A DNA stretch of 64,000 nt from Streptomyces flaveus (GTDB lineage Bacteria > Actinomycetota > Actinomycetes > Streptomycetales > Streptomycetaceae). The translations under genes were made by a program, and so were the position numbers. The stretch covers positions 95,349-159,348 of the forward strand of contig NZ_BMPQ01000022.1 of NCBI RefSeq assembly GCF_014647675.1, given 5' to 3'. Below are positions 8,921 to 16,851 of this stretch, in pieces. Each line of letters begins with the position of its first letter. Position 1 is the first letter of the stretch. A model generated the notes under the pieces. It did not search any database and was not told the DNA's origin. It saw only the letters and a list, made by a program, of their open reading frames with translations.

Positions 8921-9262
8921 TCAACCGCGCGGGTCGTACCCGGCGACGAGTTCGGTGTCCGCGCCGACCGGACCGTGGCCTGCGGCGCCGCCCGGCAGGC
9001 CGATCGGCTCGTCGCGGCCCGGCAGGGACTCGGTGAAGAACCGCTTGTTGTCGGCGACGAAGTCCTTCAGCTCCGGCGGCACCCGGCGGTCCTGGGAGAT
9101 CGCCTCGACCGGGCAGACGGGCTCACAGTTGCCACAGTCGATGCATTCCATCGGGTTGATGTAGAGCTTGCGGTCGCCTTCGTAGATGCAGTCGACGGGG
9201 CACTCCTCCATACAGGAGCGGTCCATGATGTCGATGCACGGCTCGGCTATCACGTAGGGCAT
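8921..9262 (-). CDS. 7Fe ferredoxin (3Fe-4S / 4Fe-4S)
   Basis: 113-aa soluble electron carrier. The cysteine pattern C9, C17, C21, C25 and C40-x2-C43-x2-C46-x3-C50-P is the Azotobacter FdI/actinobacterial FdxA arrangement. C9, C17 and C50 would hold the 3Fe-4S cluster, C21, C40, C43 and C46 the 4Fe-4S cluster, and C25 stays free. An acidic or neutral C-terminal tail follows. Its position 24 bp after a ferredoxin-NADP reductase gene and in one operon with boxB suggests that it carries electrons to the diiron epoxidase. In characterised proteobacterial systems the equivalent clusters lie in the N-terminal part of BoxA. Confidence 0.93.
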   Translation of the reverse strand: MPYVIAEPCIDIMDRSCMEECPVDCIYEGDRKLYINPMECIDCGNCEPVCPVEAISQDRRVPPELKDFVADNKRFFTESLPGRDEPIGLPGGAAGHGPVGADTELVAGYDPRG

Positions 9263-9286
9263 GGGCTGTCTCGGTCCTCTTCGGTG

Positions 9287-10303
9287 CTACGCGACGGCGG
9301 GGGCCGCCGTGGATACGTCGGTGGAGTGGCCGGGGAACACCGGCTGTTCGGGGTCGATGTGGTGCGCGGCGTTGTTGACGGCGGTCGCCGCCTCCCCGAA
9401 GCCGACCGCGATCAGCCGCACCTTGCCGGGGTAGTCGTTGATGTCCCCGGCCGCGTAGATCCCCGGGAGAGAGGTCCGCATGGCCGAGTCGACCGGGATG
9501 TGGCGCCGGTGGGCGATGTCGATCCCCCAGCCGAGCAGCGGGCCGAGGTTGGCGGTGAAGCCGAGGGCGGCGATGATCCCCCGGCAGGGCAGGCGGTGCG
9601 TCTGCCTGTCGCGCCGGGTGATCTCCACGGCCTCGATGTCCCCTCCGTCGCCGACGACCTTCGACAGCTCGGCTTCGGTGAGGATCTCCACGCCCGCGGC
9701 CCGTACGGCGGCCACGGTGGCCGGATGCGCGCGGAAGGTGTCGCGGCGGTGGACCAGGGTCACGGAGGCGGCCAGCGGGTGCAGGGTGAGGGCCCAGTCG
9801 AAGGCGCTGTCACCGCCCCCGACGATCACCACGTCCCGGCCCGCGTAGTCGTCCGGCCTGCGCACGAAGTACGCCAGTCCGGCTCCCTCGTACGCGGCGG
9901 CGGCCGGCAGCGGGCGGGGCGTGAAGGTGCCGATGCCGCCGGTGATGAGCACGGCCCTGGCCCGCACCCGCACCCCTTGGTGCGTGGTCACGACGAAGGC
10001 GCCCTCCGTAGTCCGCTCCATCGTCTCGGCCCGGTGGCCGAGCAGATGGCACGGGTCGTACGGTGCGGCCTGCTCCAGGAGCCGGTCCACGAGCTCACGT
10101 CCCCGCACCGCCGGGAATCCGGCGATGTCGAAGATCTGCTTCTCCGGGTACATGGCGTTGATCTGGCCACCGGGCTCGGGCAGCGAGTCCAGCACGGTCA
10201 CCGACAGACCGCGGAAGCCGGCGTAGTAGGCGGCGAACAGGCCCGTGGGGCCGGCTCCCACGATGAGCAGATCCGTGCTGTGATCCGCGGGGCACGGGGA
10301 CAT
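9287..10303 (-). CDS. Ferredoxin-NADP+ reductase, thioredoxin-reductase-like type
   Basis: 338-aa FAD enzyme. The FAD-binding motif is IVGAGPTGLFAAYYAGFRG near residue 14 and the NADPH-binding motif VIVGGGDSAFDWAL is mid-protein. The C-terminal FAD contact is YAAGDINDYPGKVRLIAVGFGEA. The CxxC redox pair of real thioredoxin reductases is missing, which is diagnostic of the YumC/FNR2 branch. It would pass electrons from NADPH to the adjacent 7Fe ferredoxin. It lies between the ligase (57 bp upstream) and the ferredoxin, so the pair probably replaces the fused reductase BoxA for BoxB. A general housekeeping role is less likely given the operon. Confidence 0.9.
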   Translation of the reverse strand: MSPCPADHSTDLLIVGAGPTGLFAAYYAGFRGLSVTVLDSLPEPGGQINAMYPEKQIFDIAGFPAVRGRELVDRLLEQAAPYDPCHLLGHRAETMERTTEGAFVVTTHQGVRVRARAVLITGGIGTFTPRPLPAAAAYEGAGLAYFVRRPDDYAGRDVVIVGGGDSAFDWALTLHPLAASVTLVHRRDTFRAHPATVAAVRAAGVEILTEAELSKVVGDGGDIEAVEITRRDRQTHRLPCRGIIAALGFTANLGPLLGWGIDIAHRRHIPVDSAMRTSLPGIYAAGDINDYPGKVRLIAVGFGEAATAVNNAAHHIDPEQPVFPGHSTDVSTAAPAVA

Positions 10304-10360
10304 GCACGTCCTCCTTGGTGCAGGGGGAAGAGAGTGGCTTGCCGAGTGGCAGGGAGGACG

Positions 10361-11959
10361 TCAGCTTGATGTCGTCCCGGAAGGGGGCGCCTCCGCCCAA
10401 GAACCGTCGCGGACCATGGCGCGCAGCACGTTGCGGCGGATCTTGCCGGTGGGTGTACGGGGCAGCTCGGGCAGCCCGATCACCCCGCGCGGGCGTTTGA
10501 AGGCGGCCAGGCCCTCCCGGCACCAGGCGACGAGGGCGTCCGGGTCGACCTCACGTCCGGGCTTGGGCACCACGCAGGCGACCGGTTTGTCCAGGCCGTC
10601 CGCGTCCGGTACGCCGACCACGGCGACCTCGGCCACGTCCGGATGGGCGAGGAGGCGTTCCTCGACCTCGGCGGGCGCGACCCAGATACCGCCCGCCTTG
10701 AGCAGGTCGTTGGTGCGGCCCATGCACGTGTAGGTGTCGTCGGCGTTGCGGATGTAGGTGTCGCCGGTGCGCACCCAGTCGCCGAGGAAGACCTGGCGCG
10801 TGGTCTCGGCCCGGCACCAGTAGCCGGTGGCCGCGGACTCACCGCGGACGTGGAGCTCGCCCGGTGCGCCGTCGCCCTCCACCACCCGGCCCTCGATGTC
10901 GCGCAGCTCCACCTTGTACCCGGGAACGGGTTCGCCGGAGGAGCCCGGGTGGACCCGGCCCGAACGGTTGGAGATGAAGATGTGCAGCATCTCGGTGGAC
11001 CCGATGCCGTCGAGCACCTCCACACCGAACTGTTGCAGCATCCCCTCGTACATCCGCGCGGGCAGCGCTTCTCCGGCCGAGACCCCGATCCGTACCGTCG
11101 CGAAGGCGTCGTCCGGGATGTCGGCGCTCGCGAGCAGCGGCCCGAAGAAGCTGGGGGTGCCGAACAGGACCGTGGCCCGGTCTCCGGCCGCCCGCTTCGC
11201 GAACAGCGCGGGAGACGGCCTGGAAGGTTCCAGCAGTGCCGTTCCGCCCGCCGCCAGCGGGAAGAACAGCGAGTTGCCGATGCCGTACGCGAAGAAGAGC
11301 TTCGCGACGGACAGGCAGCGGTCCTGCGGGCCGATGCCCAGCACCCGCTGCCCGTAGTTCTCCGATACGAACTTGATGTCGATGTGGCGGTGCATGGCCG
11401 CCTTGGGCGTGCCCGTGGTGCCCGATGTGTACAGCCACAGGGCGGGCGAGTCCGGCCAGGTCGGATACGGCCCGTCGTCCGTGCCGGCACCGTAGTCCAG
11501 CAGTTGCTGCCAGGTGTGGCCCTCGACATGGCCGGGCAGTCCTGTGCGGTCATGCCCGGTCAGGACGGCGTGCTCGACCTCCGGCGCCTGCTGGAGCGCC
11601 GCGCGTACGACCGGCGCGAACTCGGCGGAGCCCAGCACCACCCGGCAACGCGCGTCGGCCACCAGCTTGCCCAGCTCCGGACCGGTGAGCATGGTCGACG
11701 CGGGGACGGCCACGGCGCCGATGTGGAAGGCGGCGAGGATGCCGGTGAAGAGCTCGATGTCGTCCACCATGCACAGCAGGACGCGCTCCTCCGGGCGTAC
11801 GCCGAGGGCGCGCAGCCCGGCCGCCACGCGGCGGACCTCCGCCGACAGCTGCTCGTAGGTCAGCGTGCGTGTGGGAGTGACGAGCGCCGTGCGGGCGCCG
11901 TTGCCCTCCCGCACGTGCCGGTCGACCAGATAGTCCGCCGTGTTGAACGCCTCAGGCAT
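10361..11959 (-). CDS. bclA: Benzoate-CoA ligase
   Basis: 532-aa ATP-dependent acyl-adenylate-forming enzyme of the benzoate/4-hydroxybenzoate-CoA ligase group. It would convert benzoate, ATP and CoA to benzoyl-CoA. The P-loop-like motif YTSGTTGTPKAAMHRH, the segment DGIGSTEMLHIFISN typical of BCL, the hinge RTGDTY and the C-terminal Lys in PTGKIRRNVLR are visible. Start at ATG 11959 (MPEAFNTADYLVDRHV) is preferred because GAGGT lies seven bases upstream and the boxB stop is 10 bp away. The longer reading frame runs into boxB. It is third in the box operon. Substrate choice between benzoate and ring-substituted benzoates cannot be settled here. Confidence 0.9.
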   Translation of the reverse strand: MPEAFNTADYLVDRHVREGNGARTALVTPTRTLTYEQLSAEVRRVAAGLRALGVRPEERVLLCMVDDIELFTGILAAFHIGAVAVPASTMLTGPELGKLVADARCRVVLGSAEFAPVVRAALQQAPEVEHAVLTGHDRTGLPGHVEGHTWQQLLDYGAGTDDGPYPTWPDSPALWLYTSGTTGTPKAAMHRHIDIKFVSENYGQRVLGIGPQDRCLSVAKLFFAYGIGNSLFFPLAAGGTALLEPSRPSPALFAKRAAGDRATVLFGTPSFFGPLLASADIPDDAFATVRIGVSAGEALPARMYEGMLQQFGVEVLDGIGSTEMLHIFISNRSGRVHPGSSGEPVPGYKVELRDIEGRVVEGDGAPGELHVRGESAATGYWCRAETTRQVFLGDWVRTGDTYIRNADDTYTCMGRTNDLLKAGGIWVAPAEVEERLLAHPDVAEVAVVGVPDADGLDKPVACVVPKPGREVDPDALVAWCREGLAAFKRPRGVIGLPELPRTPTGKIRRNVLRAMVRDGSWAEAPPSGTTSS

Positions 11960-11969
11960 CCGGTTCACC

Positions 11970-13391
11970 TCACACCAGTCGGACGTACTCGTAGTCGAAC
12001 GGCTGGCCATTGATGCCGTTGACCGGCGGCGCGACCCAGCTCGCGATCTTGCCGCGTTCGTACACAGGCTGCATCAGCGACCGTACGAACGCCAGGTCCT
12101 CGGCGGTGGGCAGCCAGTGGTGGCGGCTCGCCTCCCAGGTCTGCTCGTCGACGATCGTGCCGTCGGGGGTGACGTGGTGGCCGGCGGCGAGGCCGACGTT
12201 CCGGTTGAAGCCGGGGTGCGGCAGCTTCAGCCGGAAGGCGATCCCGTGCTCCTCAAGGATCCGGTTCCAGCGCTTGAGGCCGTTCTCGCAGTCGGAGATG
12301 TACTCGTCGCGCAGGTCCAGGTTGAGGGCGAGCAGCGCGGGGACCTCGTCCTGCGACCAGGTGCCGTCTGTCAGTGGCTTGTCCAGGAAGGCGCTGTGGT
12401 CGGTGAGCCGGTGGTCGTCCTTGCGGCGCTCCTCCTGCCAGCGGCCCTTGAGCCCGGCGGTGTAGTAGTTCGCCGCGTTGGTGGAGGTCTCGCTGCCGAA
12501 GAGGTCCAGGGAGACCGTGTAGTGGAAGTTGATGTACTTCTGGATGATGTCCAGGGGGATGCCGCCGCAGGCAGCGATGTCCAACGTGTCGTGCTCGCGG
12601 ACCAGTTGGGCGCTGCGGGTCACCACGCGGTCGACGCCGGTGGTGCCGACCATCATGTGGTGCGCCTCCTCCTTCAGCATGAAGGTGCAGGTCCGCGACA
12701 GCGGGTCGAAGGCGCTCTCCTTGAGCGAGCCGAGCTGGTACTTGCCGTCCCGGTCGGTGAAGTACGTGAACATGAAGAAGGCCAGCCAGTCGGCGGTCTC
12801 CTCGTTGAACGCGCCCAGGATGCGCGGCGCGTCGGGGCTGCCGGAGTTGCGGTGGAGCAGCGCCTCGGCCTCCTCGCGGCCCTCCCTGCCGAAGTAGGCG
12901 TGCAGCAGGTAGACCATCGCCCACAGGTGCCGGCCCTCCTCCACATTGACCTGGAAGAGGTTGCGCAGGTCGTACAGGCTCGGGGCGGTCAGGCCGAGGA
13001 GGCGCTGCTGCTCGACGGAGGCCGGCTCGGTGTCGCCCTGGATGACGATCAGCCGTTGCAGGTCGGCGCGGTACTCGCCGGGCACCTGCTGCCAGACAGG
13101 CTGCCCCTTGTGCTCGCCGAAGGCGACGCGGCGGTCGGGGTCGCGTTCGGCGAGGAAGATGCCCCAGCGGTAGTCGGGCACGTTGACGTGGTCGAAGTGG
13201 GCCCAGCCGTCGCGGCCGACCGACACGGCGGTGCGCAGGTAGACGCCTCGGTTCTCCAGCTCCGGGCCCATTTCGCCCCACCAGTTGAGGAACTTGGGCT
13301 GCCAGCCCTCCAGCGCCCGCTGCAGACGGCGGTCGTCGGCGAGAGCGACGTTGTTGGGGATCTTGGAGTCGTAGTCGATCTTCGTGGGCAT
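11970..13391 (-). CDS. boxB: Benzoyl-CoA 2,3-epoxidase, diiron subunit BoxB
   Basis: 473-aa soluble class-I diiron enzyme that epoxidises benzoyl-CoA at C2-C3 using O2 and reducing equivalents. The iron ligand set is visible as Glu122 (DTEPAS), Glu152/His155 (EEGRHLW), Asp213 (FTDRDG) and Glu242/His245 (KEEAHHM). Each is shifted by two from the positions I know for Azoarcus BoxB, and length is also normal. The start ATG at 13391 is 4 bp after the boxC stop, so the two genes are translationally coupled. Electrons probably come from the ferredoxin/reductase pair downstream. This is one of the safest assignments in the window. Confidence 0.97.
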   Translation of the reverse strand: MPTKIDYDSKIPNNVALADDRRLQRALEGWQPKFLNWWGEMGPELENRGVYLRTAVSVGRDGWAHFDHVNVPDYRWGIFLAERDPDRRVAFGEHKGQPVWQQVPGEYRADLQRLIVIQGDTEPASVEQQRLLGLTAPSLYDLRNLFQVNVEEGRHLWAMVYLLHAYFGREGREEAEALLHRNSGSPDAPRILGAFNEETADWLAFFMFTYFTDRDGKYQLGSLKESAFDPLSRTCTFMLKEEAHHMMVGTTGVDRVVTRSAQLVREHDTLDIAACGGIPLDIIQKYINFHYTVSLDLFGSETSTNAANYYTAGLKGRWQEERRKDDHRLTDHSAFLDKPLTDGTWSQDEVPALLALNLDLRDEYISDCENGLKRWNRILEEHGIAFRLKLPHPGFNRNVGLAAGHHVTPDGTIVDEQTWEASRHHWLPTAEDLAFVRSLMQPVYERGKIASWVAPPVNGINGQPFDYEYVRLV

Positions 13392-13395
13392 CGGG

Positions 13396-15126
13396 TCACA
13401 CTCGCTTCCGGTCGTAGACCGCTTTCTGGCCGGTGCCGTAGCGGCGCAGCGCGCCTTCGGGGCCGGCGGCGTTGGGGCGTATGAAGATCCAGTTCTGCCA
13501 GGCGGTGAGCCGTCCGAAGATCTTGGTCTCGATGGTCTCCGGGCCGACGAACCGGTGGTTGGCCTCCATGCCCGTCAGGGCGTCCGGGCTCAGCGCCGCC
13601 CGGCTCTCCAGGACGATGCGGATCTCGTCCTCCCAGTCGATGTCGTCGGGCGCGTCGGTGACGAGGCCGAGCTCGCGGGCCTGGGCGGCGCTCAGCGGCT
13701 GCCCGGCCTCGCGGCGCAGCCACTCGAGGTGGTCGTCCTCCTGGTAGAAGCGGGACTGGAGACGGGTCAGGCCGTTGCCCATGGGGAAGGTGCCGAAGTT
13801 GGCCTCGGAGAGGGTGAGCCCGGCGCGCTCGTCGCTGTCCGGGTCCTCGATGGGCGGGCCATCCAGCATGTACTGCAGATCGCAGGCCAGGGCCAGCTCC
13901 AGCAGCAGACCCGCGAAGCAACTGCCCGGCTCGATGAGCGCGATGAGGCTGCGGCTGGTGACGTCGAGCCGCTTCAGGGTGCGCTTGTAGTAGTGAAGGA
14001 TCTCGTTGCTGAGCCAGTCGCCCTCGGCGGCGGCGCCCAACACCGCCTGCTCATGGGCCAGTACGAGCGCGGAATCACCCTCCGTGCGCAGCACCCAGGT
14101 GCCCAGCTCGGTCTCGTTCGCCCGCAGCCGCAGGATCAGGTCGTCGAGCTCGCGGGTGACGGCCAGCAGCCAACCGCCCACGCCCTCGTCGTGGATCGCG
14201 GCGGCGTCGGCGGGGGCGTCCTCGACGGGGCCCCGTACGGTGATGCGGACCAGGCCGAGCGGACGGTCGTACTCGGCGCGCACGTACTGGTACGTGATGC
14301 CGTCCTCGGTGACGTCCCGCTCCAGCGGTGTCAGTTCGACGCCCTCGGCGTCCGTCGGCCGGGTGCTGTGCCCGGCCGCTTCCACGGCTCGCTGTTCGAC
14401 GACCGTACGGAAGTCCCGGCGCGGGACGACCTCGTCGACGAGCCGCCAGTCCACGGCCGTCTTGCCTCGTACGCCGTCGCTGCGGGTGGCGAAGAGATCG
14501 GCCAGATCCTTGCGTACGCGGCGCTTGTCGGTGACCCGGGTCAGGCCGCCGGTCCCGGGCAGCACGCCCAGGAGCGGGACCTCGGGCAGGGACACCGACG
14601 AGGAGTTGTCGTCGATCAGCAGGATCTTGTCGCAGGCCAGCGCGAGTTCGTAACCGCCGCCCGCGCAGGAGCCGTTGACCGCTGCGATGAAGGTCAGCCC
14701 GGAGTGCTCCGAGGCGTCCTCCATGCTGTTGCGGGTCTCGTTGGTGAACTTGCAGAAGTTCACCTTCCAGTGGTGCGGGGAGGCCGCCAGCATCCGGATG
14801 TTCGCTCCGGCGCAGAAGACTTTCTCCTTCGCGCTGGTCACCACCACCGACCGCACCTCGGGGTGCTCGAACCGCAGCCGCTGGAGGGCGTCGTACAGCT
14901 CGATGTCCACGCCGAGGTCGTAGGAGTTGAGCTTCAGCTCGTAGCCCGGGACCAGGCCGCCCTGTTCGTCGACGTCCATCTCCAGCCAGGCGACGGGCCC
15001 GTCGGTGCGCAGTTTCCAGTGCCGGTACGCGTCCGGGTTCCGGTCGAAGGTCACCACCACCGTGCCCGTGGACTCCGGCGCTCCGTTCGCGGCTTCGACC
15101 ACGTCCGGCTTGCTTGCCACCACCAT
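13396..15126 (-). CDS. boxC: Benzoyl-CoA-dihydrodiol lyase BoxC
   Basis: 576-aa member of the crotonase superfamily, about twice the length of a simple enoyl-CoA hydratase, as expected for BoxC. It hydrolytically opens 2,3-epoxybenzoyl-CoA, giving 3,4-dehydroadipyl-CoA semialdehyde and formate. The N-terminal half shows the crotonase oxyanion segments FCAGANIRML and AVNGSCAGGGYELALACDKILL, and a second degenerate crotonase-like unit follows (SCFAGLLLELALACDLQYML). ATG at 15126 is preceded by AGGAGG. It is the first gene of the box operon, so the promoter lies in 15127-15250. No formate dehydrogenase for the released formate is present in the window. Confidence 0.96.
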   Translation of the reverse strand: MVVASKPDVVEAANGAPESTGTVVVTFDRNPDAYRHWKLRTDGPVAWLEMDVDEQGGLVPGYELKLNSYDLGVDIELYDALQRLRFEHPEVRSVVVTSAKEKVFCAGANIRMLAASPHHWKVNFCKFTNETRNSMEDASEHSGLTFIAAVNGSCAGGGYELALACDKILLIDDNSSSVSLPEVPLLGVLPGTGGLTRVTDKRRVRKDLADLFATRSDGVRGKTAVDWRLVDEVVPRRDFRTVVEQRAVEAAGHSTRPTDAEGVELTPLERDVTEDGITYQYVRAEYDRPLGLVRITVRGPVEDAPADAAAIHDEGVGGWLLAVTRELDDLILRLRANETELGTWVLRTEGDSALVLAHEQAVLGAAAEGDWLSNEILHYYKRTLKRLDVTSRSLIALIEPGSCFAGLLLELALACDLQYMLDGPPIEDPDSDERAGLTLSEANFGTFPMGNGLTRLQSRFYQEDDHLEWLRREAGQPLSAAQARELGLVTDAPDDIDWEDEIRIVLESRAALSPDALTGMEANHRFVGPETIETKIFGRLTAWQNWIFIRPNAAGPEGALRRYGTGQKAVYDRKRV

Positions 15127-15170
15127 GACGAGCGCCTCCTCGCGCTAGCGCAGGTACCGATAGGGGAATC

Positions 15171-15209
15171 TTCTACAGAAGTACCGCAGTGCGTCAAGGT
15201 TCTGTAGAA
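15171..15209. promoter_or_regulatory. Paired inverted sites upstream of boxC
   Basis: TTCTACAGAA at 15171-15180 and its exact reverse complement TTCTGTAGAA at 15200-15209 lie 45-83 bp upstream of the boxC start. Each is itself nearly palindromic. Centres are 29 bp apart, close to three helical turns. This looks like a two-site operator of the box operon. The local candidate binder is the PaaX-family repressor at 7074. AGAAGTAC overlaps the first site and also occurs in the importer promoter near 2264. Confidence 0.6.
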
Positions 15210-15250
15210 CATGGGTCTGGACGGGTTTCCCGTTCCGGCCCTGCTCTGGC

Positions 15251-15296
15251 GTCGTGAGTGTGCCGGGCGGTTCCCACCGCCCGGCACACTCACGAC
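15251..15296 (-). terminator. Perfect 21-bp stem-loop terminator
   Basis: Arms at 15251-15271 and 15276-15296 are perfectly complementary over 21 bp with a four-base loop TCCC. It lies 54 bp beyond the stop of the aldehyde dehydrogenase gene and just before the boxC promoter. It should end the alcohol/aldehyde oxidation transcript and keep it from running into the box operon. No T-run follows, so it would be of the long-stem actinomycete kind. Confidence 0.8.
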
Positions 15297-15350
15297 CGCA
15301 TAACGGCCAGACGCCGAAGTACGTACGTTCGACAGCGGCTCCCCGGATGG

Positions 15351-16814
15351 CTAGAAGGGGAAGGCGTGCGCCTGGTCGCGGAAGGTGACCCACTGCCACT
15401 GGGTGAATTCGTCCCAGCTGCTCTGCGAGCCGAACCGGCTGCCGTTGCCGGAGGCGCCCGTACCGCCGAAGGGTGCGTACGCGTCGTTGTTCAGGGTCTG
15501 GTCGTTGATGTGGACGATGCCGGTCCGCAGCCGTCGCGCCAGATCGCGGCCACGCTCCGGGGATCCCGTCTGCACCGCGGCGACCAGCCCGTACTCGGTG
15601 TTGTTGGCGACCGCCACCGCCTCGGCCTCGTCGCGTACGACGACGACCGGCGCCACGGGTCCGAAGATCTCCTCGCGGAACGCGGGCATCGACGTGGTCA
15701 CACCGGCCAGCACGGTGGGCTGGTAGAACAGCCCGTCGTACGAGCCGCCGGCCATGACCTCGGCCCCTGCCCCGACGGTCTCCTCCACGATCCGGTGCAC
15801 ATTGTCCCGCTGCCGCTCGTTGATCAGCGGCCCGAGGGCCACCTGCCCGGTGAACGGATCGCCCACCGGAAGCCCCTGCGCCCGCTTGGCCAGCCGGTCG
15901 AGGTATTCGTCGGCGACGGATTCGAGCACGATGTGCCGGCCCGCGGTCATACAGACCTGGCCCTGGTGCAGGAACGCGCCCCAGGCTCCCGCCGAACTGG
16001 CGATCTCCAGGTCGGCGTCGTCGAGCACGATCAGGGCGTTGTTGCCGCCGAGTTCGAGCGAGACCCGCTTCAGCGTGCGCCCGGCGGTGGCGCCGACCTC
16101 GCGGCCGACCGCCGTCGAGCCGGTGAAGGCGATCATGGCGACGTTCGGGTCCTCGGCCAGCGCCGCGCCGGGCCCGGCGTCCCCGGGCAGCACATGCAGC
16201 AAGCCGTCGGGCAGGCCGGCCGCCTCGAACAGCCGCGCGACCAGCGTGCCTCCTGACACCGCCGTCTGTACGTCCGGTTTCAGGACGACCGCGTTGCCCA
16301 GCGCCAGCGCCGGCGCGACGGCCCGGACGGAGAGGATCAGCGGGAAGTTCCACGGACTGATCACACCGACCACGCCGAGCGGCACCCGGCGGGCGACGCT
16401 CTCCCGGCCGGGCTCGCTGGACGGCAGCAGGTGCCCCCAGGGCTGAGTGGGCAGCGCCGCCGCCTCCCACAACTCCCCCAGCACCAGGTCGACTTCGAAT
16501 GCCGCCTTGCCCGGCACCGCGCCGCCCTCGCGGACGAGCCAGCGCTCGAACTCCGCACGGTTGTCGGCGAGGACGGCGGCGGCCTTGCGGATCACTGCGG
16601 CCCGGGACGGGCCGGTCTGCGCGGCCCATTCGGCTTGTGCCTGGGCGGCTCGGGCGGTCGCGGCCGCCACGTCGTCGGCATCGGCCAGGCCGACCTGGGC
16701 CAGAACGGCACCCGTCGCCGGTTCGGTGCTGTCCAGCACACCGCCGTGGGCGGTGGTCCAGCCATTGCTGTAGATCTTGCCCTGCCAGGAAACGTCATCG
16801 AGAAGTTCGGTCAT
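15351..16814 (-). CDS. Aldehyde dehydrogenase, benzaldehyde/vanillin type
   Basis: 487-aa NAD(P)-dependent aldehyde dehydrogenase. The cofactor and fold motifs SPWNFPL, VVLKP and FTGSTAVGRE are followed by the general base Glu254 in SLELGGNNA and the nucleophile Cys288 in HQGQVCMT. The closest group I recognise is the benzaldehyde/vanillin/salicylaldehyde dehydrogenases. It follows the GMC oxidase gene by 37 bp in one operon. The inferred path is aromatic alcohol to aldehyde to benzoate, which then enters the box operon next door. KPD replaces the usual KPS/KPA after the Rossmann strand, which may affect NAD versus NADP preference. Confidence 0.87.
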   Translation of the reverse strand: MTELLDDVSWQGKIYSNGWTTAHGGVLDSTEPATGAVLAQVGLADADDVAAATARAAQAQAEWAAQTGPSRAAVIRKAAAVLADNRAEFERWLVREGGAVPGKAAFEVDLVLGELWEAAALPTQPWGHLLPSSEPGRESVARRVPLGVVGVISPWNFPLILSVRAVAPALALGNAVVLKPDVQTAVSGGTLVARLFEAAGLPDGLLHVLPGDAGPGAALAEDPNVAMIAFTGSTAVGREVGATAGRTLKRVSLELGGNNALIVLDDADLEIASSAGAWGAFLHQGQVCMTAGRHIVLESVADEYLDRLAKRAQGLPVGDPFTGQVALGPLINERQRDNVHRIVEETVGAGAEVMAGGSYDGLFYQPTVLAGVTTSMPAFREEIFGPVAPVVVVRDEAEAVAVANNTEYGLVAAVQTGSPERGRDLARRLRTGIVHINDQTLNNDAYAPFGGTGASGNGSRFGSQSSWDEFTQWQWVTFRDQAHAFPF

Positions 16815-16851
16815 CGCGGGGTTCTCCTCAGCTTCGCGTGAGCTCGGGTGG

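Noticed and set aside
10643..12013. Long plus-strand frame over the benzoate-CoA ligase gene
   Set aside because: Shadow of the ligase; no recognisable domain, and composition typical of antisense high-GC frames.
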